Numbered from the stretch's first letter, positions 1 through 8,507 are shown. The stretch: DNA of 33,621 bases from Desulfarculaceae bacterium (GCA_028277825.1 JANQFN010000393.1:1-33621); one strand, 5' to 3'. Translations and numbers: made by a program. The notes: generated by a model from the letters alone, not told the origin.

Positions 1-2319
1 GAAGATGACCTTGCCTTCCTTCCATTCCGGCGGAACTTGGCCAAGCGCACTTAGCAGGGAGGGGGCCAAGTCTAAATATTGGACCGGGGTTTTGACCACT
101 AGCCCGCCTCTTTTACCGCCGGGCAGGCGGACCACCAGAGGACACGGATCTTCAATGCCTGATCCCCGGTTGTGATCGCTCATGTAAATCAAGATGGTGT
201 TTGCCCATTTGCCGCTCTCCTTTAGGGCGTCAACCACACGCCCCAAATGGGCGTCGACGGTAAGGATGGAGTCATCATACTCGTTTTCAAACCTAATTTG
301 GTCAGGGGCGGTTTTGGCGGAAAACTTGCGTTTGCCGATGATAAAGTTGGGACCGTGGGGGCCGAGCAAATGCAGGTGGGCAAACAGGGGGCGTTTTTCG
401 GTCCTAATTTTTTCAATGAGGTAATCCACCCTCTTGAAGTCATCAAGAGAATTGCGGGGGATGTTACCGGACACTAGTTGGCGCACCGATGGTTTGCGGT
501 GCTGCACGTATGTCACCCATCCGATGAGGACGCCCAGACGGTCCAACACTCCCTCGGCCAGTGAGTCCAAGAAATAAGCCTCTCTGGCAAACATCAGCCC
601 CGCCGTTAGCCTCCAGACGCTTTGTTCCAGCTCGATCTCATTTCCATTTATGTTGTGAAAGGCGTTTCTCAGGTTGTATCGCTGGGGATGCCCGTGCTGT
701 TCGTCAGAAAGATCCAGGGTGTAGTAGCCCCAATTGGCCAGGATTCCCGGCAGGTGCAGGTAGGAGTGCCGCCCGAACAGTACATCCACCTCCCATACCA
801 CCCGGCTGGTCAGCGGATGCACGCCAGTCATGATGCTGGCGATGCTGGGCCTGGTTTGGTGTCCGTTGGCGTAGGCCTGATCATAGCGGATCGACTCTGC
901 CAAAAGCCGGTCCAGGTTGGGCGATGTTTGGCGGGCATACCCATAGGCGCTCAGACGTTGAGGGTCCACCGAGTCTGGCAGAAAGAGGATGATGTTAGGC
1001 AGTGTGGCCGTCTTTGGCGGCCGGGTTATTACTTCCGCGACCTCTTCCCTGGTTATCAAATAGGCATGAATGGAATATGCCCCGGTGACCAACAGTAATA
1101 CAGCCGCGGCAATACCCAGAGCCTTGCCATGACCGCTGAGGGCCAGGTCCAGGCGCGAACGGCGAGCCAAGGCCAGAGCGGACAAGCTTGCCAGCATTAT
1201 TACGGCTGGATACAGGAAGGTGGTCAAGTCAGCCATGTCAATGCCCATGGCGCTGTACAGCCAGGCATCAAAATGGGTCAGCACCAGCGACACCAGGCAG
1301 GCGGCTAAAAATAACCGGCAGACCAAGCGTGTTGTCAAAAAAAGACTTCTACGCCCCGGCAAACAGACGGTCGCCATCCACAAAAAAAGCAAGGCGCCCA
1401 GGCCGAATATGAATCCCAGGGAAAGTGAGTTCAGGCCTACCAATAATAGGGTGGAGTTGTTGAAGCGTGACAAAAATGAGTAGTTGGTTAAGTGGAAAGC
1501 CAGATCCAGCACTATGGCTATCGCCACGAGCGTTGACCAAATGGATAGATAGGGCAGCAGACGGGTCCAAACTTCTTTTGCGTTGCGCGGCGCTTGCAAG
1601 TCAGCGGGCGTCCAAAGGGATTTCAAAAAACTCCTTGCTTGACGGGGTCTGACCAGTGCGGTCAACAAAAGACTGACTAAAACCAGAGGTAAGGTCAAAG
1701 GCTGGTTGGGGCGGGGCATCAACAGGTGGTTCCACCAGACATTGATGTTGCCGCTGTCGATATAATTCAGCGCGGTTCCCTGGAGCAGAACCGGCTCTTG
1801 GTCTCCAGGCCCTTGTACTTTTAGCTCGAAACCGCCTCTGGCAGGGGCGTTATGCAAATGCACCACCAAAAAGTAGGGGCCGGGCTCCAACTTCACTTTG
1901 GCTTGGCTAAAATTACGGGCCGAGACTCCGCGTTGATGAATCAACCGCTTGTGGTCTATGAAAAGGCTTCCATAGTCGTCGCAGGCCAACTCCAGGTGAT
2001 AGACGCCGGCCCGCTCGACCTTCCATACGGCAAAGGCCTGCAGTGAAGTATCCGGTGTGTCCAGGGTGGCTGTGGCTCCAGGGACATGCAGGCTTCGGAT
2101 TGACGGACCGCCCAACTCCTGGTTGGGGTAAATCTTCACGCGCATGCCCTGTTTTTGCCAGTCGACTTCGGGCAGCACCACCAAACGCCATACGTGGGGC
2201 CAGGCCATTTGCATGGCGAGCAATAGAAGGGCCAGTATGGCCAAGGCTGTCAGCGCCAGACCCCAGGCCGGTTTGGGCCGGCAACCTTTTTGTGGGGGAG
2301 AGGTTGTGGTTATGCTCAT
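1..2319 (-). CDS. Membrane-anchored sulfatase/phosphotransferase-fold protein with PA14-like domain (3' end outside window)
   Basis: The ORF track misses this gene because the frame stays open through the left edge; I translated it by hand for 773 codons from ATG 2319 with no stop. Residues about 20-40 form a TM segment (ALTALAILALLLLAM). A beta-rich region with VYHLELACDDYGSLFIDHKR resembles a PA14-type carbohydrate-binding fold. Several hydrophobic segments follow. A sulfatase/alkaline-phosphatase-superfamily domain comes last: PNIILFLPDSVDP (first metal Asp), TRPSIASIMTGVHP (nucleophile Thr/Ser region where sulfatases carry C/S-x-P-x-R), and ILIYMSDHNRG (second metal Asp/His). LtaS and EptA relatives share the layout of TM helices plus extracytoplasmic catalytic domain. 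The nucleophile looks like Thr rather than formylglycine Cys, which favours a phosphoglycerol/phosphoethanolamine-transferase-like or altered hydrolase role over a classical sulfatase. No clear Shine-Dalgarno precedes the start. Substrate unknown. Confidence 0.8.
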   Translation of the reverse strand, partial: MSITTTSPPQKGCRPKPAWGLALTALAILALLLLAMQMAWPHVWRLVVLPEVDWQKQGMRVKIYPNQELGGPSIRSLHVPGATATLDTPDTSLQAFAVWKVERAGVYHLELACDDYGSLFIDHKRLIHQRGVSARNFSQAKVKLEPGPYFLVVHLHNAPARGGFELKVQGPGDQEPVLLQGTALNYIDSGNINVWWNHLLMPRPNQPLTLPLVLVSLLLTALVRPRQARSFLKSLWTPADLQAPRNAKEVWTRLLPYLSIWSTLVAIAIVLDLAFHLTNYSFLSRFNNSTLLLVGLNSLSLGFIFGLGALLFLWMATVCLPGRRSLFLTTRLVCRLFLAACLVSLVLTHFDAWLYSAMGIDMADLTTFLYPAVIMLASLSALALARRSRLDLALSGHGKALGIAAAVLLLVTGAYSIHAYLITREEVAEVITRPPKTATLPNIILFLPDSVDPQRLSAYGYARQTSPNLDRLLAESIRYDQAYANGHQTRPSIASIMTGVHPLTSRVVWEVDVLFGRHSYLHLPGILANWGYYTLDLSDEQHGHPQRYNLRNAFHNINGNEIELEQSVWRLTAGLMFAREAYFLDSLAEGVLDRLGVLIGWVTYVQHRKPSVRQLVSGNIPRNSLDDFKRVDYLIEKIRTEKRPLFAHLHLLGPHGPNFIIGKRKFSAKTAPDQIRFENEYDDSILTVDAHLGRVVDALKESGKWANTILIYMSDHNRGSGIEDPCPLVVRLPGGKRGGLVVKTPVQYLDLAPSLLSALGQVPPEWKEGKVIF

Positions 2320-2620
2320 GGTGGTGTAGGTGTATTTTGGCCTGCTGTTAATGCAGGACGGCCGGCCTGTGGTAAAGGCACTTGCTATTCCCTCAGTTCA
2401 TCTGTCCAGTGGATTTTTGCAAGTCTGATGGCTTCCTACCTGTGCCTGGCGAAAATTTTTCGAACTTTGCATATCCCAGCCCAACACCTCGACTGTTTGA
2501 CTGTAACAAAAGCAATCTTTGTGCCAATATGCACAAAATGGCCCGATTCATGATTTTCCACGAAAATACTCTTTAATTGCCATATGTTAAACTAATAAAC
2601 CAAGATAAAGGCTGGGCAAA

Positions 2621-2650
2621 AAAATAATGCCAAACGTATTTAGCTGTCAA
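2621..2650 (-). promoter_or_regulatory. Candidate sigma-70 promoter toward the sulfatase-fold gene
   Basis: On the minus strand TTGACA (2650-2645) is followed after 18 bases by TATTTT (2626-2621), a 4/6 match to the -10 consensus. It would give a leader of roughly 300 bases. The evidence is the two hexamers and their spacing only. Confidence 0.3.
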
Positions 2651-2662
2651 AATGTTTTACAA

Positions 2663-2692
2663 TTGACAAGAATCACAACGTCGGTTTGTGAT
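2663..2692 (+). promoter_or_regulatory. Candidate sigma-70 promoter toward the antiporter gene (distal)
   Basis: TTGACA (2663-2668) is followed after 18 bases by TGTGAT (2687-2692, 4/6). It lies back to back with the minus-strand TTGACA at 2650-2645, so the two -35 boxes form an inverted repeat 12 bases apart. If used, it would put the hairpin cluster at 2778-2823 into a leader of about 270 bases. Confidence 0.3.
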
Positions 2693-2777
2693 ATCTTGAT
2701 TTACAGTTTCACAGTTTGCCGCACGGTCCTACATCTTGCGGTACTGCTTAAACAAACCATGTATTATTAAAAAGTTA

Positions 2778-2823
2778 GCCACTTGTCTTTAACAGTGGCA
2801 AGACAATGCACTCCACCAGTGGC
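2778..2823 (+). promoter_or_regulatory. Cluster of alternative stem-loops upstream of the antiporter
   Basis: GCCACT (2778-2783) can pair with AGTGGC at 2794-2799 or with a second AGTGGC at 2818-2823. TTGTCTT (2783-2789) can pair with AAGACAA (2800-2806). The TTGTCTT pairing overlaps the first two, so the structures exclude each other, as in leader RNAs that switch. I could not match a known riboswitch consensus. Confidence 0.3.
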
Positions 2824-2911
2824 CATCGCTGGTATATCTCTTGCTGACCTACTGGGAAACGCAAGGGGGGCAGGGGTAGTACTTTTACGGAAGGTAAAGG
2901 TGCGGATTCGG

Positions 2912-2939
2912 TTGACATTTATTTTTAGGCGAGTAATAC
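2912..2939 (+). promoter_or_regulatory. Candidate proximal sigma-70 promoter of the antiporter gene
   Basis: A perfect TTGACA at 2912-2917 lies about 60 bases before the ATG at 2974. With a 16-base spacer the -10 would be TAATAC (2934-2939), which is a weak match, and a TAAATA lies a little further on. The -35 box and location support a promoter; the -10 is uncertain. Confidence 0.35.
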
Positions 2940-2973
2940 CCTAAATAATAAAAGCGCAATTTGTGGTGCCGCA

Positions 2974-4983
2974 ATGACCCTCCTGATCGACATAATCATC
3001 ATCCTGGGGCTTTCTTTAGGAGTCATTTATCTCTTTCACCGCCTGGGTATTCCTTCAATCGTGGGTTTCCTGCTGACCGGGGCTTTGGCCGGGCCCAACG
3101 GGCTTGGGCTTATCACCAACATGCATGAAGTGGAACTCATGGCCGAGGTGGGCGTGGTTCTTTTGCTGTTCACCATCGGCCTGGAATTCAGCCTCAAACA
3201 ACTGCTTCGGATCAAGGGCGATGTCCTGGTCGGAGGTCTGCTGCAGGTGGGCGGGGCCATCGCCTTGATGGCGTTTTTTGCCCGGCTAGGCGATGTTTCC
3301 TGGAACGTGTCCCTGTTCATCGGCTTTTTGGTGGCTCTCAGCAGTACGGCGATTGTACTCAAACTCTTGCAAGATCAGTCCAACCTGGAGAGCCTGGCCG
3401 GACGGCTGTGTTTGGCTATGCTGATTTTCCAGGACCTGGTGGTGGTCCCCATGATTCTGGCCGTGCCCCTTTTGGCCGGTGCGGGGGCGGACGGTCAGCT
3501 GCACTGGCTGCCTCTTGTCCTCAAGGGCCTGTTGGTGTTGGGTATTTTGGTGGTTGGCGGGCGCTGGCTGGTGCCTTGGGCCCTGTCGCGCGTTGCCGCC
3601 ACCCGCAGCCAGGAGATGTTTCTGATCATAGTGGTAGTGCTGTGCATGGGAATAGCAGTGCTCACCTGGTGGGCCGGGCTCTCCTTGGCCTTGGGTGCCT
3701 TTGCGGCCGGGCTGATAATATCGTCTTCACCGTTCGGGCTGCAGGCCGTGGGCAGCGTGCTGCCCATGCGCGATCTATTCACCAGCTTATTTTTTGTCTC
3801 CATAGGAATGCTCATCGACCCCTACTACGTTTGGGATCATCCCGGTCTGGTGCTCGCGGCCACGGGCATAGTGCTGGGTGTGAAGTTTCTCACCACCGGC
3901 GGAGCGGTTTTGCTTTTGGGCCACGGCCTCAAAGTAGCAGCAGCTTCCGGACTGGCCCTGATGCAAATGGGCGAGTTTTCCTTTGTGCTTTCCCGGCTCG
4001 GCGTCAAGTCGGGCTTGTTGCAGCAAGACATCTACAATCTTTTTTTGACCACGGCAGTGTTGACCATGATAATGGCGCCGTTTCTGCTCAATGCCGGTTT
4101 CCGCTTGGGTGACAGGGCCCCTGCATGGCTAGCGGCCATCGGCGTGGGGCGCCTGTGGGCTGGTTCTTGGCGCAAGGAAACCGAAAACAAGGCCTCGAAG
4201 CCGCCTGCCGAGGTGTTGGTGGTGGGTTTGGGGCCGGCGGGACGTAAAGTGGTAAAAGCGGCCCAACTGGCCGGCATCGCCTATAGGGTGGTGGAAATGA
4301 ATCCCCGCACGGTGCGCCGGGAAACAGACGCTGGTCTCGACATCGTTTATGGCGATGCTTGCAACCCCACGGTGCTGGAGCATGCCGGTTTAACAAAGGC
4401 CAGGGTCTTGGTTATTTCCATGGGCGATTCCCTGATCACCCGGAAGATAACCGCAGCCGCCAGATCCTTGAATCCGGCGGTGTACATCATCGCCCGGACC
4501 CGCTGGGAGCACGAGGTGGAAGAACTCAAGGGCTTAGGCGCCGACGAGGTTGTCCCCGAGGAGTTTGAAACCTCTCTACAGATATTTGCCAGCGTGCTCA
4601 GGCATCTCCTGGTGCCGGAGGGAGAGATAGCGCCTTTGTTGGCTCAACTGCGCAAAAAAGACTATGATTATTTGCGCAAGGCCAGCCCTAGCGACTGGAC
4701 GGACCGTAGGCTGACGGGACTGTTTGACGATATTGAGATAGCCACCTATCGTTTGGAAAACGAATCGCCGTTTGCAGGCAGATCTCTGGCCCAAAGCTCT
4801 TTACGCAAGAAACATGGGATTCATGTGGTGGCCATACGCCGAGCTGGTTGCGTGATAGCTTCGCCTGGTGGCGAAGATGAGGTTCAGGCCGGTGATTTGT
4901 TGGTGGTGATGGGTGCTCCCCAAAAGGTGTTTGCCGCGGCACCCCTGTTCCGGGGAACCCGTGACCAGCCTAAGCCGGAGTAA
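2974..4983 (+). CDS. KefB-type monovalent cation:proton antiporter (CPA2) with C-terminal TrkA/RCK domains
   Basis: The 669-residue inner-membrane protein has about 12 hydrophobic segments over residues 3-375, typical of the Na_H_Exchanger fold, with the CPA2 segment LAMLIFQDLVVVP (Asp154 as candidate ion-binding residue). A TrkA-N nucleotide-binding domain starts at residue 414 (VVGLGPAG, GxGxxG). A TrkA-C-like domain covers about 570-660 (FAGRSLAQSSLRKKHGI). This architecture fits K+ or Na+/H+ exchange gated by nucleotide or ligand binding to the RCK part. The C-terminal RCK_C portion distinguishes it from the E. coli KefB/KefC layout. The gene stands alone, 127 bases before the regulator gene, and no Shine-Dalgarno is obvious before ATG 2974. 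Ion specificity cannot be read from the sequence. Confidence 0.9.
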   Translation: MTLLIDIIIILGLSLGVIYLFHRLGIPSIVGFLLTGALAGPNGLGLITNMHEVELMAEVGVVLLLFTIGLEFSLKQLLRIKGDVLVGGLLQVGGAIALMAFFARLGDVSWNVSLFIGFLVALSSTAIVLKLLQDQSNLESLAGRLCLAMLIFQDLVVVPMILAVPLLAGAGADGQLHWLPLVLKGLLVLGILVVGGRWLVPWALSRVAATRSQEMFLIIVVVLCMGIAVLTWWAGLSLALGAFAAGLIISSSPFGLQAVGSVLPMRDLFTSLFFVSIGMLIDPYYVWDHPGLVLAATGIVLGVKFLTTGGAVLLLGHGLKVAAASGLALMQMGEFSFVLSRLGVKSGLLQQDIYNLFLTTAVLTMIMAPFLLNAGFRLGDRAPAWLAAIGVGRLWAGSWRKETENKASKPPAEVLVVGLGPAGRKVVKAAQLAGIAYRVVEMNPRTVRRETDAGLDIVYGDACNPTVLEHAGLTKARVLVISMGDSLITRKITAAARSLNPAVYIIARTRWEHEVEELKGLGADEVVPEEFETSLQIFASVLRHLLVPEGEIAPLLAQLRKKDYDYLRKASPSDWTDRRLTGLFDDIEIATYRLENESPFAGRSLAQSSLRKKHGIHVVAIRRAGCVIASPGGEDEVQAGDLLVVMGAPQKVFAAAPLFRGTRDQPKPE

Positions 4984-5062
4984 AGATCTGCCTGTTGCGC
5001 GGAACTGAAGGTTCCACTGTTTACCCCAATGGGAGCATAAGCAAAAAAAGCCGACTTGCCAA

Positions 5063-5091
5063 TTGACGCTTGGTCGATGATAGTAAAAATT
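5063..5091 (+). promoter_or_regulatory. Weak candidate promoter before the enhancer-binding protein gene
   Basis: TTGACG (5063-5068) is followed 17 bases later by the A/T run AAAATT (5086-5091), about 20 bases before the start codon. The -10 is poor, so this is only a position worth testing. The downstream GGGAGCGG before ATG 5111 is a reasonable ribosome binding site. Confidence 0.25.
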
Positions 5092-5110
5092 ACTCGCTAG
5101 GGAGCGGAAC

Positions 5111-6520
5111 ATGTTTCGGGTGTTGATTGCCGAACCCAACGGCCGACTCAGGCAAAATTTGGAACGCCTGGTGATAGACCAGGGCTTCCGGGCTGTGCAA
5201 GCCCGGAATGCTGATGAGGCTCTGGCCGAAGTAGGGAGCAACTCGCCCGACCTGGTGTTGGTAAGCGTCGCCCTGCCCCCGGACGGGGGTTTGAAATTCC
5301 TAACCCTTGTCAAGGAAAGTGACCCCCGCTTGCCGGTGATTGTTACCGCCGCTCAGGGGGCCACCAATGAAACCATCGAGGCCATCAAACGGGGAGCCTT
5401 TGATTACGTAACCCTTCCTTATGAACCGGTGGATATGGCCTCCCTGATTCGCCAGGCCCTGGAATCGGGGCGCCTGGTCCGCTCCCCTGTGCAGTTGGAC
5501 AGCAAGGAAGAGCACGAGTTCATGGCCGGTGATGCCTTGTTGGGGCGCTCCCGGCCCATGCAGGAGTTGTACAAGGCCATCGGCCGGGTGGCGGCCACGG
5601 ACTCCACAGTGCTTATCCAAGGTGAAAGCGGCACCGGCAAGGAGTTGGTGGCCCGGGCGCTGTTCCAGCACTCCACCCGGGCGGACAAGCCCTTCGTGGT
5701 GGTCAATTGTGTGGCCATTCCCGAATCCCTTTTGGAGAGTGAGCTTTTTGGCTATGAAAAAGGGGCCTTCACCGGTGCCAACTCCCGGCGGATAGGAAAA
5801 ATCGAGCAGGCTGACGGGGGCACCATCTTTCTAGATGAAATCGGTGACATGCCCCTGGCCATACAGGCTAAAATGCTCCGGCTGCTGCAAGAGCGCAGCG
5901 TGGAGCGCATCGGAGGCCGTACCCCTCTGCCGGTTGACGTACGCATTCTTGCCGCCACCAACCGCGACTTGGCCCAGGCGGTGAGCCAAGGGCGTTTCCG
6001 CGAGGACCTTTTTTACCGCCTGAACGTGGTGCCCATCCACTTGCCCCCATTGCGTGAGCGGAGCGAGGATGTGCCCGTGTTGGCTGACTACTTTTTGGCT
6101 CGGGTCACCCGGGAATTGGGGGTGCGCAACCCCGGCATCACCCCCGAGGCTTACGAATTGTTGACCGCACACCCCTGGCCAGGCAACGTTCGCGAGTTGG
6201 CCAATGCCATGGAGAAATGCCTTATCTTCGGCCGGGGCCATCCGGTGGGGGCTGAGGAGGTGGGTTCGCTGGCGTTGAACCAGGATTCCGGCCCCGGCGG
6301 ATTGAATCCCGAGTTGGATGAAGCCATTAGGGCCTGGGCCCGCCAAGGCATCGCCTCAGGCCGCTCCAAATTACTGGCTGAAATGCTGGACCGGGTGGAG
6401 GAGCTAATCGTGTCCGAAGCTCTGGAGAACACCGGCGGCAACCGCACACGGGCCGCCCGGCTGCTGGGTATTTCCCGCCCCTCGCTGCTGACCCGCATAA
6501 AAAAGTACGGCATCGGCTAA
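5111..6520 (+). CDS. Sigma-54-dependent enhancer-binding protein with degenerate receiver domain
   Basis: The 469-residue NtrC-family protein has three parts. A receiver-like domain covers residues 1-120. The AAA+ sigma-54 interaction domain covers about 142-375, with Walker A GESGTGKE (171-178), GAFTGA loop (218-223), Walker B GGTIFLDEIGD (236-246) and an arginine-rich FREDLFYRLNVVPI segment. A Fis-type helix-turn-helix forms the end (NRTRAARLLGISRPSLLTRI). The ATPase and DNA-binding parts look intact. The receiver does not: the acidic pair is Glu8-Pro9, the phospho-acceptor position is Ser52 (LVLVSVALP) and the conserved Lys is Leu102 (DYVTLPYEP). Normal phosphorylation is therefore unlikely. 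It sits just upstream of a consensus sigma-54 promoter and an operon with a histidine kinase, which it probably activates. How it is switched is unknown. Confidence 0.93.
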   Translation: MFRVLIAEPNGRLRQNLERLVIDQGFRAVQARNADEALAEVGSNSPDLVLVSVALPPDGGLKFLTLVKESDPRLPVIVTAAQGATNETIEAIKRGAFDYVTLPYEPVDMASLIRQALESGRLVRSPVQLDSKEEHEFMAGDALLGRSRPMQELYKAIGRVAATDSTVLIQGESGTGKELVARALFQHSTRADKPFVVVNCVAIPESLLESELFGYEKGAFTGANSRRIGKIEQADGGTIFLDEIGDMPLAIQAKMLRLLQERSVERIGGRTPLPVDVRILAATNRDLAQAVSQGRFREDLFYRLNVVPIHLPPLRERSEDVPVLADYFLARVTRELGVRNPGITPEAYELLTAHPWPGNVRELANAMEKCLIFGRGHPVGAEEVGSLALNQDSGPGGLNPELDEAIRAWARQGIASGRSKLLAEMLDRVEELIVSEALENTGGNRTRAARLLGISRPSLLTRIKKYGIG

Positions 6521-6569
6521 GCTCAAATTCATTTACAATTTGAGCGTAAGAAATTGTAACGCTTTGTAA
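6521..6569 (+). repeat. Overlapping inverted repeats, candidate upstream activating sequence
   Basis: Directly after the regulator stop, GCTCAAATT (6521-6529) pairs with AATTTGAGC (6537-6545). Overlapping it, TTACAATTT (6533-6541) pairs with AAATTGTAA (6551-6559) across a 9-base spacer, and a further TTTGTAA follows at 6563-6569. All arms are perfect. They lie about 125-175 bases upstream of the sigma-54 promoter, the usual place for enhancer-binding protein sites. The first repeat could also act as a weak transcription end, but it has few G/C pairs and no T-run. Confidence 0.45.
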
Positions 6570-6693
6570 AAAATTCCGACACCAAACCTCTCTCACATCT
6601 ATTTTGTCGGCATTTCAAGAAGTACTTGTACAACTAGCTGATATTAATTGTTTTAACTGTAGTGATGGGGCACAGATCAGCTGGTAGTGAAGT

Positions 6694-6710
6694 TTGGCAC
6701 AACCTTTGCT
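6694..6710 (+). promoter_or_regulatory. Sigma-54 (-24/-12) promoter of the kinase-permease operon
   Basis: TTGGCAC (6694-6700), five bases, then TTGCT (6706-6710) matches the TGGCAC-N5-TTGCW consensus completely, with GG and GC 10 bases apart. Transcription would start near 6722. A ribosome binding site AGGAG (6735-6739) lies 7 bases before the TTG start at 6747. Confidence 0.88.
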
Positions 6711-6746
6711 TTGTTGGTATGAGCATCTATCAACAGGAGAGGACCT

Positions 6747-8474
6747 TTGCGCTTAAACCCCAGCCGGCCCAACAGATACTATCGAGCCCTCACCCGCAAT
6801 CTGGTGCTGTTTGTGGTGGTGGTATCTCTTTTGCCGCTGCTGTTCACCGGGGCCATTCTCCTCTATCAGTTTGAGCAAGCCTATCAGAGTAAGGTCGAGG
6901 AGCATCTTGAGGTGCTGCTCAAAAAGCACCGCCGCACCATAGATGCCTTTTTACATGACCGCTTGGCCGACATCCGGGTGTTGACCCGCTCACTCACAGT
7001 GGCGCAGATGAAAGATTCGTCGTTGCTTCAAACCAAACTCAATTTGCTCCGCGAGGAATATAACGGCGTCTTCGTGGATTTGGGGCTGGTGGATCCGAAG
7101 GGTTTGCAGGTGGCCTATGCCGGCCCATTCAATTTGATAGGCGCAAATTACGCTGGGGCCAAATGGCTGGAGAGGGCCCGGGCCGATGAGTACTTCATTT
7201 CCAATGTTTTCGCCGGATTCAGGGGCAGCCCACACTTCATCGTGGCGGCTCATAAGCGCCTGAATGGGCAGGATTGGCTCTTGAAGGCGACCATTGATTT
7301 CGAGACCTTCAATGCCTTGGTGGAGAACATCCGCATTGGTCAGACCGGCTTCGTCTTCATTTTGGACCGCAAGGGCGAACTCCAGACCAAACCCCGTCAG
7401 GAAGTAGTATTGGCCAGTGGAGCCTGGAGGGAAATCTTGGCCCTTCCCCTAAAAGAGGGAAAGGTGACCATCATTGAACAGGCCGATTCTCTGGACCGGG
7501 AAACGATCTATGCCGCCGCCTCTTTAAAAAACAGCTCGTGGATAATTTGCGCTCAGCAGGAGCGTTCCGACGCTTTCATGCACTTACTGCGTGCCCAGCA
7601 GGCCGCGTTGGTCATCTTTGTGTTGGGGGGCGTGGCCATTGTGCTGGTCTCGCTTTTGTTGGCCCGCCGTCTGGTCAGGCGTATCGCCGAGGCCGACAGT
7701 CAGAAGGAAGCCATGAACGAAAAAATGATTGAGGCCGGACGCCTGGCCTCCATTGGTGAGTTAGCCGCTGGCATCGCCCACGAGATAAACAACCCGGTGG
7801 CCATAATGGTTGAGGAAGCCGGTTGGATCGAAGACCTCATGTCCGATGACGGACCTCTCAGCGAAGAGACTTTAGCCGAGATTCAAAGGGCCGTGCAGCA
7901 GATTCAGGAACAGGGCGACCGTTGCAAGCAGATTACCTACAAACTTTTGAGCTTCGCCCGCAAGACCGATCCCACGGTCAAGGAAGTGAGCATCAACCGG
8001 CTGGTAGAAGAAGTCATCGGCTTGGTGAGCCAGAAATCACGCTACGGAGGGGTGAAAATCATAACCGACTTATCCGCCGGGCTGCCCCCGGTGGCGGCGT
8101 CTCCTTCCGAGCTGCAGCAGGTGCTTTTAAACCTGGTCAATAATGCCGTGGACGCCATCGAGAGCGACGGGGGAACCGTGGAAGTGATCACTTCCCAGGA
8201 GCAGGGCGATATTCATTTAACGGTGACCGATACTGGTATTGGCATTGCCGAGTCCAACCTGGCCCGTATATTCGACCCATTTTACACTACCAAACCGGTT
8301 GGGCAGGGCACCGGCCTGGGGCTTTCCATCTGTTACGGCATCATCAACAAGTTGGGGGGCGAGATCAAGGTGACCAGCGTCAAGGGTAAGGGGTCAGCCT
8401 TCACCGTGACGTTACCTGCTGACCAAAACAACAATCCGGCCTCGGCATCTGCCGAACAGGCCGAGCAAAGTTAA
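6747..8474 (+). CDS. Membrane sensor histidine kinase with dCache-like periplasmic domain
   Basis: The 575-residue protein has TM1 at about 20-42, an extracytoplasmic region of about 240 residues with Cache-like sequence (GQTGFVFILDRKGELQTKP), and TM2 at about 286-308. HisKA follows with the phospho-His in LAAGIAHEINNP (His345), then a HATPase domain with N-box NLVNNAVDAI (462-471), G1 DTGIGI (495-500), F-box FDPFYTTK and G2 GTGLGL (521-526). All catalytic motifs are present. The start is the TTG at 6747, chosen because AGGAG lies 7 bases upstream and TM1 begins soon after. There is no attached receiver; the two genes directly downstream encode stand-alone receivers that are the natural partners. 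Cache domains bind small molecules such as organic acids, but the ligand here is unknown. It is first in the sigma-54 operon. Confidence 0.92.
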   Translation: MRLNPSRPNRYYRALTRNLVLFVVVVSLLPLLFTGAILLYQFEQAYQSKVEEHLEVLLKKHRRTIDAFLHDRLADIRVLTRSLTVAQMKDSSLLQTKLNLLREEYNGVFVDLGLVDPKGLQVAYAGPFNLIGANYAGAKWLERARADEYFISNVFAGFRGSPHFIVAAHKRLNGQDWLLKATIDFETFNALVENIRIGQTGFVFILDRKGELQTKPRQEVVLASGAWREILALPLKEGKVTIIEQADSLDRETIYAAASLKNSSWIICAQQERSDAFMHLLRAQQAALVIFVLGGVAIVLVSLLLARRLVRRIAEADSQKEAMNEKMIEAGRLASIGELAAGIAHEINNPVAIMVEEAGWIEDLMSDDGPLSEETLAEIQRAVQQIQEQGDRCKQITYKLLSFARKTDPTVKEVSINRLVEEVIGLVSQKSRYGGVKIITDLSAGLPPVAASPSELQQVLLNLVNNAVDAIESDGGTVEVITSQEQGDIHLTVTDTGIGIAESNLARIFDPFYTTKPVGQGTGLGLSICYGIINKLGGEIKVTSVKGKGSAFTVTLPADQNNNPASASAEQAEQS

Positions 8475-8507
8475 CGAACCAAAGCCTTTTTGTGTGGAGG
8501 AAGAACC

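Larger units (their letters stand above)
2320..2973. other. AT-rich divergent intergenic region
   Basis: These 654 bases separate the leftward sulfatase-fold gene from the rightward antiporter gene. They are clearly more AT-rich than the flanks, and the short ORFs in the track here show no recognisable protein. The region contains an inverted pair of -35-like boxes (TGTCAA at 2645-2650 and TTGACA at 2663-2668), a cluster of alternative hairpins (2778-2823) and another TTGACA box at 2912. I see no RNA gene or known riboswitch class. Confidence 0.6.

Noticed and set aside
2800-2890. Possible GEMM (c-di-GMP) riboswitch because of GGGAAACGCAAGG
   Set aside because: The other conserved GEMM blocks and the paired helices are not present.
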